From positions 3,968,001 to 4,032,000 of the forward strand of contig OZ038530.1 of assembly GCA_964036665.1 (NCBI GenBank): a stretch of 64,000 nucleotides of DNA. Reading direction: 5' to 3'. Position numbers and translations under genes: made by a program. Source of the DNA: Gordius sp. MW1 (taxonomy: Eukaryota > Nematomorpha > Gordioida > Gordea > Gordiidae). Shown one piece after another: positions 12,987 to 23,200 of this stretch. The notes beneath the pieces are model-generated. The model saw nothing but the letters and a program-made list of their open reading frames with translations, had not been told where the DNA came from and did not search any database. Position 1 is the first letter of the stretch. Every line of letters begins with the position of its first letter.

Positions 12987-13125
12987 AGTTACTTTACCAC
13001 AGTAACTAGTTAAGTTACAGTTACTTTCACAAAAAATGTAACTCAGTTACAGTTACAAATTTTCAAATGTAACTGATTACAGTTCCAGTTACTTACCTGA
13101 TGGAACTAGTTACACCTAAAGTTAC
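12987..13125. promoter_or_regulatory. Left subterminal GTTAC/GTAAC repeat cluster
   Basis: About 140 bp densely packed with GTTAC and its complement GTAAC, including AGTAACTAGTTAAGTTAC, CAGTTACAGTTAC and GGAACTAGTTAC. Subterminal short motifs of this kind are known transposase-binding sites in hAT elements such as Ac. The role here is inferred from position and repetition. Confidence 0.75.
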
Positions 13126-13155
13126 AAAAAACAATATTTTTGTAATATTATTTAT

Positions 13156-13496
13156 TTAAACATTTATATAAAAATCAGAAGGTAATAAATGATGATTCGA
13201 TTTTAATAATACGTTATTTTCTATATTGTCGTCTAATAAGTTAGTTCACTTTTCACTGAAAATTAATTTACCAAGACTAAAAAGACGCTCGACAGGGCGC
13301 TAGATGGTAGGGGTACATTGAATTTAATGAAAAGTTTCTTCAATTTAGGGAAATTATTATATATTAACAAATCACTATTATTCGAATTTATAAATGTGTG
13401 AATGCACTCTTGAATACTTTTCGACTTTAAAAGATTAAAAAAATCCAACGTATTTGGTTCCTCTAGGTCCTGTCTTTCCTCCTGGTTAGGGATCAA
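13156..13496 (-). pseudogene. hAT transposase C-terminal (hATC dimerisation) remnant, frameshifted
   Basis: The minus-strand frame from 13496 down to about 13297 encodes a segment with NTLDFFNLLKSKS, then FPKLKKLFIKFNVPLPSSA. This matches the usual order just before and into the hATC dimerisation domain of animal hAT transposases. One base is missing near 13294-13297. Shifting frame there gives VERLFSLGKLIFSEK, the highly conserved hATC motif. A TGA follows at 13246-13248, one C-to-T change from an arginine codon at a position where the family has basic residues. The frame then continues to a TAA at 13156-13158. In the unshifted frame a 77-residue open frame ends at 13263. No methionine start is visible and the same frame has a TAA just upstream of 13496, so the N-terminus, BED finger and catalytic core are gone or unrecognisable. 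It is non-functional. Confidence 0.85.
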
Positions 13497-13612
13497 TGAA
13501 TTAATAATGCCTTAGAATCAGCCAATAGGCTAATAAAGATGAATTCTCACTGAGAGAACGCCTACCACTTAGTAGGTTTAATGTCATGGCTTTGGACAAG
13601 GTTAAAACTTAG
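13497..13612. other. Unassigned transposon interior between the two remnants
   Basis: Between the hATC remnant and the possible start of the plus-strand remnant. Both strands have stops in all frames within short distances. A short minus-strand stretch reads SGRRSLSEN but has no further family support. I can assign no function. Confidence 0.4.
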
Positions 13613-13857
13613 TCCTCTGAATATAAATACTCCAAAAAATTGTCAAAACCTATGAAAAATTTAAAGCTATGGACAGAAGGTTATGAATTTGCAAGAAATA
13701 ATATTAATAGCCAGCCAAAAAACATCTTAATATTACGGAGTATTGTTTACCAGCAAGAAGTATTATGATTAGTGAAAATAACATTAGCATTGTCAAAAAA
13801 TTGTTGGCTTTGGCTATGTGAATTTTCAAATGCTTGTGAAAATGCTTTAAAGGCTAG
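13613..13857 (+). pseudogene. Possible upstream part of the MULE-like remnant (tentative)
   Basis: The plus frame after TAG at 13610-13612 stays open to a TGA at 13766-13768 and includes LWTEGYEFARNNINS around 13667-13711. Its position just before the SWIM finger, on the same strand, and its aromatic and charged composition fit the region preceding the zinc finger in MULE-like proteins. There is no decisive motif and the frame differs from that of the SWIM segment. It could be chance coding in AT-rich DNA. Confidence 0.25.
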
Positions 13858-14015
13858 TGCAAGTGTTGCTTTTTATACAATATATTTGCAAGCATCTGGT
13901 TTTATTGTCAATAAAATTTAAATTTTGCCAACCACCTAAAGAAGCCAAAAGTTTGGGGCAAAAAAGAAAGCGAGGTAGACCTTTAAAGGCTAAATCAGCA
14001 TTTAATGTTAAGTAA
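13858..14015 (+). pseudogene. SWIM zinc-finger plus AT-hook protein fragment (MULE-like)
   Basis: Bases 13858-13869 read C-K-C-C. After a one-base shift in the T run that follows, the frame from about 13884 reads YICKH (13884-13895), giving a CxC...CxH SWIM zinc-finger pattern. The same frame continues through FKFCQPPKEAKSLG, then KRKRGRPLKAKSAF, an AT-hook (R-G-R-P core), and stops at TAA 14013-14015. A SWIM finger, a proline-rich linker and an AT-hook in this order are typical of the C-terminus of MULE-like transposon proteins in invertebrates. It lies on the strand opposite the hAT transposase remnant, so it is an inserted or captured fragment. A TAG immediately precedes the first cysteine, and the fragment is not translatable as a whole. 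Confidence 0.65.
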
Positions 14016-15031
14016 TAGTAAGTTTAGATATTTTAACACTGAATATATAACAAATTTTAGGTTTTTGAAATAAAAGTTGTATCCAGCAAAATTTGCCTAT
14101 TTTCCATTTTCAGTTGTTTTATTTTGTGATTATATTCAAATAAAAATTTTATATTTTGCCTTTATAAAGTTTAAGATTGATAACTCTCAATAAATTTGCA
14201 AATAAATACATTATAAACACAAGCATAGTAAAATTTAAGAAGGGAGAGACAGAGCATTTTAGAATGGGAAATATAAGTCATTACTTTTCATAGCTTTTCT
14301 AATTTGCCATATTTAATTAAAGGGTGAGAAGGGAGGAAAAAATTCAAGACACTAAGCTACCTTTTAATTGATAAAAATTTAACAATCAGGTCTCCAATCT
14401 GTTTAATGTAGCCAGAATAAAAAACTATTTTAATTTCCACAAACTCAATTTAACTTTATTTTTATAAAATATTAACGCTAAATAGATTAATATTAAGTAT
14501 TATTAATTAAAATTACTGAGCATTTTTTTGAAATTACTGAGCATTTTATATTTATAACTGAGCATTATTAAGTTTATTTACTGAGCATTTTTGAATTTTT
14601 TACTGAGCATTTAAATAATATCCATTAAAATATATAATTATTTCAATAACATCCATTAATATTGTACTAAAGTAATTTATCAAATGGCTTTCAAAATTTA
14701 AATTTAGAGGTTGGGCCAAAATCAATGATATTTTAAGTTGATAAAAATTTGTTTTGCAAATATATAAAAAGAACTGAACAATTGATAAAAGATAGCCAAT
14801 TAAAATTCATTAAATGTTCATTACAATTTTACCTGTTGGTCACTTCTTTAAATTTTGGAATACAAATTTCTACTAAAATAATATTTTATATAATATAGGT
14901 AATTTACTGATAAAATAGATTATCTCTTCGAAATTCAAATTTGATCCGCGAAGGAAATTTAAATTAAAGTGAAGTACACAAACTAGACGTGTAATTTGAA
15001 AACCTAAATAAAAAAAGTTTAATTTATAAAA
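14016..15031. other. Non-coding AT-rich right interior of the transposon
   Basis: About 1 kb with no open frame of note on either strand and no recognisable zinc finger or DDE/RNaseH motif. It holds homopolymeric A/T-rich sequence, one purine-rich patch (GGGTGAGAAGGGAGG near 14322-14336) and the ACTGAGCAT mini-repeats listed separately. It occupies the place where an intact element would carry the transposase N-terminus, so it is either decayed beyond recognition or replaced. Confidence 0.6.
14515..14612 (+). repeat. Five ACTGAGCAT mini-repeats
   Basis: ACTGAGCATTT or a close form begins at 14515, 14535, 14557, 14580 and 14602, spaced 20-23 bp, with AT-rich filler between copies. The core ACTGAGCAT is identical in all five and absent from the satellite. 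The roughly two-helical-turn spacing would place copies on one face of DNA. It could be a decayed minisatellite or a binding-site cluster. Confidence 0.75.
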
Positions 15032-15176
15032 AGTAACTGTAACTTTAGTTACACAGTTACTGAAATAATGTAACTAACTACAGTTACAGTTACCCTGAAG
15101 TAAAAGTAACTGGTTACAATTACTTTACTGAAGAAAAGGAACTAGTTCCAGGAACTAGTTACATGTAACTAGTTAC
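15032..15176. promoter_or_regulatory. Right subterminal GTTAC/GTAAC repeat cluster
   Basis: Mirror of the left cluster, with repeated AGTAACTGTAAC, AGTTACACAGTTAC and CAGTTACAGTTAC. It also holds two palindromes, GGAACTAGTTCC at 15138-15149 and GTAACTAGTTAC at 15165-15176. It probably provides transposase-binding sites, and because this is the 5' end relative to the transposase it may also have held the promoter. No TATA box or start site can be assigned with confidence. Confidence 0.7.
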
Positions 15177-15188
15177 TTAACAGCTCTG
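15177..15188 (-). repeat. hAT right terminal inverted repeat
   Basis: TTAACAGCTCTG, the exact inverse of 12975-12986. It lies next to a perfect 12 bp palindrome, GTAACTAGTTAC, at 15165-15176. Confidence 0.93.
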
Positions 15189-15196
15189 CATCCGAT
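15189..15196. repeat. Target-site duplication, right copy (CATCCGAT)
   Basis: Perfect copy of 12967-12974, followed at once by GAAAGTTGTCG, the normal continuation of the monomer. The lack of mutations between the two copies argues that the insertion is not very old. Confidence 0.95.
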
Positions 15197-17370
15197 GAAA
15201 GTTGTCGTTTTCAGACGTGGTTTCCATGATAAAAAGTAAAAATTTATCAGAATCAGAAAACTATTACTTTGAAATCATGATCGCATAGTGCATTTTTGAA
15301 AAATTAAGCACTCACGTTGCGATACAACAAACTAATCGCAACAATAAAACGTTGTCTTTTGTCAAAATGATAGTTCTCGCAGCTTAAAACCTCTTTGCGG
15401 AAGTCAATCGAGGATAATAGGATTCTCAAATTGGCATACTTTTATAAATTGTTTTACGCTCTTTCACATAGAATTGAAAAAAATAAATATTTTTACCTCA
15501 AAATTTTTCACATATTTTTTTTTCAACCGTATGCATCCGATGAAATTTGTCGTTTTCAGACGTGATTTCCATGATAAAAAGTAAAAATTTATCAGAATCA
15601 GAAAACTATTACTTTGAAATCATGATCGCATAGTGCATTTTTGAAAAATTAAGCACTCACGTTACGATACAACAAACTAATCCCAACAATAAAACGTTGT
15701 CTTTTGTCAAAATGATAGTTCTCGCAGCTTAAAACCTCTTTGAGGAAGTCAATCGAGGATAATAGGATTCTTAAATTGGCTTACTTTTATACATTTTTTC
15801 ATGCTCTTTCACATATAATTGAAAAAAATAAATATTATTACCTCAAAATTTTTCACATATTTTTCTTTCAACCGTATGCATCCGATGAAAGTTGTCGTTT
15901 TCAGACGTGGTTTATATGATAAAAAGTAAAAATTTATCAGAATCAGAAAACTATTACTTTGAAATCATGATCGCATAGTGCATTTTTGAAAAATTAAGCA
16001 CTCACGTTGCGATACAACAAACTAATCGCAACAATAAAACGTTGTCTTTTGTCAAAATGATAGTTCTCGCAGCTTAAAATTTCTTTGCGGAAGTCAATCG
16101 AGGATAATAGGATTCTCAAATTGGCTTACTTTTATATATTTTTTCATGCTCTTTCACATAGAATCGAAAAAAATAAATATTTTTACCTCAAAATTTTTCA
16201 AATATTTTTCTTTGAACTGTATTCATCCGATGAAAGTTGTCGTTTTCAGACGTGGTTTCTATGATCCCAAGTAAAAATTTATCAGAATCTAAAAACTATT
16301 ACTTTGAAATCATGATCGCATTGTGCATTTTTGAAAAATTAAGCACTCACGTTGCGATACAACAAACTAATCGCAACAATAAAACGTTGTCTTTTGTCAA
16401 AATGATAGTTCTGGCAGCTTAAAACCTCTTTTCGGAAGTAAATCGAGGATAATAGGATTTTCAAATTGGCTTACTTTTATATATTTTTTCATGCTCTTTC
16501 ACATAGAATTGAAAAAAATAAATATTTTTACCTCAAAATTTTTCACATATTTTTCTTTCAACCGTATGCATCCGATGAAAGTTGTCGTTTTCAGACGTGG
16601 TTTCCATGATAAAAAGTAAAAATTTATCAGAATCAGAAAACTATTACTTTGAAATCATGATCACATAGTGCATTTTTGAAAAATTAAGCACTCACGTTGC
16701 GATATAACAAACTAATCGCAACAATAAAACGTTGTCTTTTGTCAAAATGATAGTTCTCGCAGCTTAAAACCTCTTTGCGGAAGTCAATCGAGGATAATAG
16801 GATTCTCAAATTGGCTTACTTTTATATATTTTTTCATGCTCTTTCACATAGAATCGAAAAAAATAAATATTTTTACCTCAAAATTTTTCACATATTTTTC
16901 TTTGAACCGTATTCATCCGATGAAAGTTGTCGTTTTCAGACGTGGTTTCTATGATCCCAAGTAAAAATTTATCAGAATCTAAAAACTATTACTTTGAAAT
17001 CATGATCGCATAGAGCAGTTTTCGAAAATTAAGCACTCACGTTGCGATACAACAAACTAATCGCAACAATAAAACGTTGTCTTTTGTCAAAATGATAGTT
17101 CTCGCAGTTTAAACCTCTTTTCGGAAGTCAATCGAGGATAATAGGATTCTTAAATTGGCTTACTTTTATATATTTTTTCATGCTCTTTCACATAGAATTG
17201 AAAAAAATAAATATTTTTACCTAAAAATTTTTCACATATTTTTCTTTCAACCGTATGCATCCGATGAAAGTTGTCGTTTTCAGACGTGGTTTCCATGATA
17301 CAAACTAAAAATTTATCAGAATCAGAAAACTATTACTTTGAAATCATGATCGCATAGTGCATTTTTGAAA

Positions 17371-17715
17371 AATTAAGCACTCACGTTGCGATACAACAAA
17401 CTAATCGCAACAATAAAACGTTGTCTTTTGTCAAAATGATAGTTCTCGCAGCTTAAAACCTCTTTGCGGAAGTCAATCGAGGATAATAGAATTCTTAAAT
17501 TGGCTTACTTTTATACATTTTTTTATGCTCTTTCACATAGAATTGAAAAAAATAAATATTTTTACCTCAAAATTTTTCACATATTTTTCTTTCAACCGTA
17601 TGCATCCGATGAAAGTTGTCGTTTTCAGACGTGGTTTCCATGATAAAAAGTAAAAATTTATCAGAATCAGAAAACTATTACTTTGAAATCATGATCGCAT
17701 AGTGCATTTTTGAAA
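17371..17715 (+). repeat. Representative class A satellite monomer
   Basis: A complete 345 bp unit taken from one AATTAAGCAC start to the next. Class A markers in order are CGCAGCTTAAAACC, CTCTTTGCGG, TTATACATTTTTT, GAATTGAAAAAAA, TTTCAACCGTATGCAT, CCATGATAAAAAG, AATCAGAAAAC and TAGTGCATTTTTG. The phase is arbitrary, because an array has no natural monomer start. This copy carries the GAATTC variant in place of GGATTC. Confidence 0.85.
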
Positions 17716-18060
17716 AATTAAGCACTCACGTTGCGATACAACAAACTAATCGCAACAATAAAACGTTGTCTTTTGTCAAAATGATAGTTCTCGCAGCTTA
17801 AAACCTCTTTGCGGAAGTCAATCGAGGATAATAGGATTCTCAAATTGGCTTACTTTTATATATTTTTTCATGCTCTTTCACATAGAATCGAAAAAAAAAA
17901 AATATTTTTACCTCAAAATTTTTCACATATTTTTCTTTGAACCGTATTCATCCGATGAAAGTTGTCGTTTTCAGACGTGGTTTCTATGATCCCAAGTAAA
18001 ATTTATCAGAATCTAAAAACTATTACTTTGAAATCATGATCGCATAGAGCAGTTTTCGAA
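17716..18060 (+). repeat. Representative class B satellite monomer
   Basis: A complete 345 bp unit with the class B markers GATTCTCAAATTGG, TTATATATTTTTT, GAATCGAAAAA, TTTGAACCGTATTCAT, CTATGATCCCAAG, AATCTAAAAAC and TAGAGCAGTTTTCG. The linked substitutions are shared by dozens of copies across the window. Class B is therefore an old variant lineage, not scattered noise. The copy at 22434 reads GATACCAAG, a secondary mutation. Confidence 0.85.
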
Positions 18061-18402
18061 AATTAAGCACTCACGTTGCGATACAACAAACTAATCGCAA
18101 CAATAAAACGTTGTCTTTTGTCAAAATGATAGTTCTCGCAGTTTAAACCTCTTTTCGGAAGTCAATCGAGGATAATAGGATTCTTAAATTGGCTTACTTT
18201 TATATATTTTTTCATGCTCTTTCACATAGAATTGAAAAAAATAAATATTTTACCTCAAAATTTTTCACATATTTTTCTTTCAACCGTATGCATCCGATGA
18301 AAGTTGTCGTTTCAGACGTGGTTTCCATGATAACAAGTAAACATTTATCAGAATCAGAAAACTATTTCTTTGAAATCATGATCGCATAGTGCATTTTTGA
18401 AA
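18061..18402 (+). repeat. Representative class C satellite monomer
   Basis: A 342 bp unit that follows class B in the trimer. Its markers are CGCAGTTTAAACC (one A fewer than the A and B form), CTCTTTTCGG, TATATATTTTTTC and GAATTG. Here the TTTCAGACG segment is one T shorter and is followed by CCATGATAACAAGTAAACATTT. Many other class C copies read CCATGATAAAAACTAAAAATTT instead. The AACAAGTAAACATTT subtype recurs near 34.80, 36.18, 40.32, 45.49, 47.90 and 63.72 kb. Confidence 0.8.
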
Positions 18403-20278
18403 AATTAAGCACTCACGTTGCGATACAACAAACTAATCGCAACAATAAAACGTTGTCTTTTGTCAAAATGATAGTTCTCGCAGCTTAAAACCTCTTTGAG
18501 GAAGTCAATCGAGGATAATAGGATTCTTAAATTGGCTTACTTTTATAAATTTTTTCATGCTCTTTCACATAGAATTGAAAATAATAAATATTTTTACCTC
18601 AAAATTTTTCACATATTTTTCTTTCAACCGTATGCATCCGATGAAAGTTGTCGTTTTCAGACGTGGTTTCCATGATAAAAAGTAAAAATTTATCAGAATC
18701 AGAAAACTATTACTTTGAAATCATGATCGCATAGTGCATTTTTGAAAAATTAAGCACTCACGTTGCGATACAACAAACTGATCGCAACAATAAAACGTTG
18801 TTTTTTGTCAAAATGATAGTTCTCGCAGCTTAAAACCTCTTTGCGGAAGTCAATCGAGGATAATAGGATTCTCAAATTGGCTTACTTTTATATATTTTTT
18901 CATGCTCTTTCACATAGAATCGAAAAAAATAAATATTTTTACCTCAAAATTTTTCACATATTTTTCTTTGAACCGTATTCATCCGATGAAAGTTGTCGTT
19001 TTCAGACGTGGTTTCTATGATCCCAAGTAAAAATTTATCAGAATCTAAAAACTATTACTTTGAAATCATGATCGCATAGAGCAGTTTTCGAAAATTAGAC
19101 ACTCACGTTGCGATACAACAAACTAATCGCAACAATAAAACGTTGTCTTTTGTCAAAATTATAGTTCTCGCAGTTAAACCTCTTTTCGGAAGTCAATCGA
19201 GGATAATAGGATTCTTAAATTGGCTTACTTTTATATATTTTTTCATGCTCTTTCACATAGAATTGAAAAAAATAAATATTTTTACCTCAAAATTTTTCAC
19301 ATATTTTTCTTTCAACCGTATGCATCCGATGAAAGTTGCCGTTTTCAGACGTGGTTTCCATGATAAAAACTAAAAATTTATCAGAATCAGAAAACTATTA
19401 CTTTGAAATCATGATCGCATAGTGCATTTTTGAAAAATTAAGCACTCACGTTGCGATACAACAAACTAATCGCAACAATAAAACGTTTTCTTTTGTCAAA
19501 ATGATAGTTCTCGCAGCTTAAAACCTCTTTGCGGAAGTCAATCGAGGATAATAGGATTCTTAAATTGGCTTACTTTTATACATTTTTTCATGCTCTTTCA
19601 CATAGAATTGAAAAAAATAAATATTTTTACCTCAAAATTTTTCACATATTTTTCTTTCAACCGTATGCACCCGATGAAAGTTGTCGTTTTCAGACGTGGT
19701 TTCTATGATAAAAAGTAAAAATTTATCAGAATCAGAAAACTATTACTTTGAAATCATGATCGCATAGTGCATTTTTGAAAAATTAAGCACTCACGTTGCG
19801 ATACAACAAACTAATCGCAACAATAAAACGTTGTCTTTTGTCAAAATGATAGTTCTGGCAGCTTAAAACCACTTTTCGGAAGTAAATCGAGGATAATAGG
19901 ATTCTCAAATTGGCTTACTTTTATATATTTTTTCATGCTCTTTCACATAGAATTGAAAAAAATAAATATTTTTACCTCAAAATTTTCACATATTTTTCTT
20001 TCAACCGTGTGCATCCGATGAAAGTTGTCGTTTTCAGACGTGGTTTCCATGATAAAAGTAAAAATTTATCAGAATCAGAAAACTATTACTTTGAAATCAT
20101 GATCGCATAGTGCATTTTTGAAAAATTAAGCACTCACGTTGCGATACAACAAACTAGTCGCAACAATAAAACGTTGTCTTTTGTCAAAATGATAGTTCTC
20201 GCAGCTTAAAACCTCTTTAAGGAAGTCAATCGAGGATAATAGGATTCTTAAATTGGCTTACTTTTATACTTTCACATA

Positions 20279-20280
20279 GA
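20279..20280 (+). other. 14-bp deletion junction defining a monomer sub-lineage
   Basis: Here TTATAC joins TTTCACATAG directly, lacking the ATTTTTTCATGCTC present in other monomers. The same deletion appears at 21631/21632 and 23339/23340. A different 8 bp loss gives TTATACATGCTC near 24359. The shared junction marks copies derived from one ancestral deletion and then spread within 20-24 kb. Confidence 0.8.
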
Positions 20281-23200
20281 ATTGAAAAAAATAAATATTT
20301 TTACCTAAATTTTTCACATATTTTTCTTTCAACTGTATGCATCCGATGAAAGTTGTCGTTTTCAGACGTGGTTTCCATGATAAAAAGTAAAAATTTATCA
20401 GAATCAGAAAACTATTACTTTGAAATCATTATCGCATAGTGCATTTTTGAAAAATTAAGCACTCACGTTGCGATACAACAAACTAATCGCAACAATAAAA
20501 CGTTGTCTTTTGTCAAAATGATAGTTCTCGCAGCTTAAAACCTCTTTGAGGAAGTCAATCGAGGATAATAGGATTCTTCAAATTGGCTTACTTTTATACA
20601 TTTTTTCATGCTCTTTCACATAGAATTGAAAAAAATTAATATTTTTACCATAAATTTTTCACATATTTTTCTTTCAACCGTATGCATCCGATGAAAGTTG
20701 TCGTTTTCAGACGTGGTTTCCATGATAAAAAGTAAAAATTTATCAGAATCAGAAAACTATTACTTTGAAATCATGATCGCATAGTGCATTTTTGAAAAAT
20801 TAAGCACTCACGTTGCGATACAACAAACTAATCGCAACAATAAAACGTTGTCTTTTGTCAAAATGATAGTTCTCGCAGCTTAAAACCTCTTTGCGGAAGT
20901 CAATCGAGGATAATAGGATTCTCAAATTGGCTTACTTTTATATATTTTTTCATGCTCTTTTACATAGAATCGAAAAAAATAAATATTTTTACCTCAAAAT
21001 TTTTCACATATTTTTCTTTGAACCGTATTCATCCGAAGAAAGTTGTCGTTTTCAGACGTGGTTTCTATGATCCCAAGTAAAAATTTATCAGAATCTAAAA
21101 ACTATTACTTTGAAATCATTATCGCATAGTGCATTTTTGAAAAATTAAGCACTCACGTTGCGATACAACAAACTAATCGCAACAATAAAACGTTGTCTTT
21201 TGTCAAAATGATAGTTCTCGCAGCTTAAAACCTCTTTGAGGAAGTCAATCGAGGATAATAGGATTCTTAAATTGGCTTACTTTTATACATTTTTTCATGC
21301 TCTTTCACATAGAATTGAAAAAAATTAATATTTTTACCTCAAAATTTTTCACATATTTTTCTTTCAACCGTATGCACCCGATGAAAGTTGTCGTTTTCAG
21401 ACGTGGTTTCCATGATAAAAGTAAAAATTTATCAGAATCAGAAAACTATTACTTTGAAATCATGATCGCATAGTGCATTTTTGAAAAATTAAGCAGTCAC
21501 GTTGCGATACAACAAACTATCGCAACAATAAAACGTTGTCTTTTGTCAAAATGATAGTTCTCGCAGCTTAAAACCTCTTTAAGGAAGTCAATCGAGGATA
21601 ATAGGATTCTTAAATTGGCTTACTTTTATACTTTCACATAGAATTGAAAAAAATAAATATTTTTACCTCAAAATTTTTCACATATTTTTCTTTCAACTGT
21701 ATGCATCCGATGAAAGTTGTCGTTTTCAGACGTGGTTTCCATGATAAAAAGTAAAAATTTATCAGAATCAGAAAACTATTACTTTGAAATCATTATCGCA
21801 TAGTGCATTTTTGAAAAATTAAGCACTCACGTTGCGATACAACAAACTAATCGCAACAATAAAACGTTGTCTTTTGTCAAAATGATAGTTCTCGCAGCTT
21901 AAAACCTCTTTGAGGAAGTCAATCGAGGATAATAGGATTCTTAAATTGGCTTACTTTTATACATTTTTTCATGCTCTTTCACATAGAATGGAAAAAAATA
22001 AATATTTTTACCTCAAAATTTTTCACATATTTTTCTTTCAACCGTATGCATCCGATGAAAGTTGTCGTTTTCAGACGTGGTTTCCATGATAAAAAGTAAA
22101 AATTTATCAGAATCAGAAAACTATTACTTTGAAATCATGATCGCATAGTGCATTTTTGAAAAATTAAGCACTCACGTTGCGATACAACAAACTAATCGCA
22201 ACAATAAAACGTTTTCTTTTGTCAAAATAATAGTTCTCGCAGCTTAAAACCACTTTTCGGAAGTAAATCGAGGATAATAGGATTCTCAAATTGGCTTACT
22301 TTTATATATTTTTTCATGCTCTTTTACATAGAATCGAAAAAAATAAATATTTTTACCTCAAAATTTTTCACATATTTTTCTTTGAACCGTATTCATCTGA
22401 TGAAATTTGTCGTTTTCAGACGTGGTTTCTATGATACCAAGTAAAAATTTATCAGAATCTAAAAACTATTACTTTGAAATCATAATCGCATAGAGCAGTT
22501 TTCGAAAATTAAGCACTCACGTTGCGATACAACAAACTAATCGCAACAATAAAACGTTTTCTTTTGTCAAAATGATAGTTCTCGCAGCTTAAAACCTCTT
22601 TGCGGAAGTCAATCGAGGATAATAGGATTCTTAAATTGGCTTACTTTTATACATTTTTTCATGCTCTTTCACATAGAATTGAAAAAAATAAATATTTTTA
22701 CCTCAAAATTTTTCACATATTTTTCTTTCAACCGTATGCACCCGATGAAAGTTGTCGTTTTCAGACGTGGTTTCTATGATAAAAAGTAAAAATTTATCAG
22801 AATCAGAAAACTATTACTTTGAATCATGATCGCATAGTGCATTTTTGAAAAATTAAGCACTCACGTTGCGATACAACAAACTAATCGCAACAATAAAACG
22901 TTGTCTTTTGTCAAAATGATAGTTCTGGCAGCTTAAAACCACTTTTCGGAAGTAAATCGAGGATAATAGGATTCTCAAATTGGCTTACTTTTATATATTT
23001 TTTCATGCTCTTTCACATAGAATTGAAAAAAATAAATATTTTTACCTCAAAATTTTCACATATTTTTTTTTCAACCGTATGCATCCGATGAAAGTTGTCG
23101 TTTTCAGACGTGGTTTCCATGATAAAAGTAAAAATTTTTCAGAATCAGAAAACTATTACTTTGAAATCATGATCGCATAGTGCATTTTTGAAAAATTAAG

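Larger units (their letters stand above)
12975..15188 (-). mobile_element. hAT-superfamily DNA transposon, defective, 2214 bp
   Basis: A non-satellite segment bounded by 12 bp perfect terminal inverted repeats (CAGAGCTGTTAA) and an 8 bp target-site duplication. Both are diagnostic of hAT elements. Strand is given as minus because the recognisable transposase remnant (13156-13496) reads leftward, which makes 15188 the 5' end of the element. Both ends carry many GTTAC/GTAAC motifs. Autonomous hAT elements usually encode a transposase of about 500-800 residues. Here only about 110 codons of the C-terminus are recognisable, and they are disrupted. The element also contains a plus-strand fragment of a SWIM zinc-finger/AT-hook protein. 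With intact ends and dead coding, it was probably mobilised in trans by a related transposase. Confidence 0.93.
17371..18402 (+). repeat. Higher-order repeat: A-B-C trimer, about 1032 bp
   Basis: Three consecutive monomers of different class form a unit repeated at about 1032 bp spacing. GATCCCAAG positions near 16952, 17988 and 19020 are 1036 and 1032 bp apart, and similar steps occur at 32.4-34.5 kb, 37.2-38.3 kb and 46.5-48.6 kb. Elsewhere the register slips to 2-mer or 4-mer steps (for example 34472 to 35849, 1377 bp). The higher-order structure is real but irregular. Confidence 0.75.

Noticed and set aside
13263-13496. A complete small gene of 77 residues on the minus strand
   Set aside because: It begins at TTG, is preceded by an in-frame stop, and its sequence is the truncated, frameshifted hATC end of a transposase.
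13504-13590. Minus-strand stretch with SGRRSLSEN, resembling the tail that follows hATC
   Set aside because: It lies upstream of the hATC motif rather than after it, is short, and has no other family-specific residues.
12975-15188. Retrotransposon or viral insertion
   Set aside because: There are no long terminal repeats, poly-A tail, or reverse transcriptase or integrase motifs. The 8 bp TSD with CAGAG inverted ends and hATC motif fit a hAT DNA transposon.
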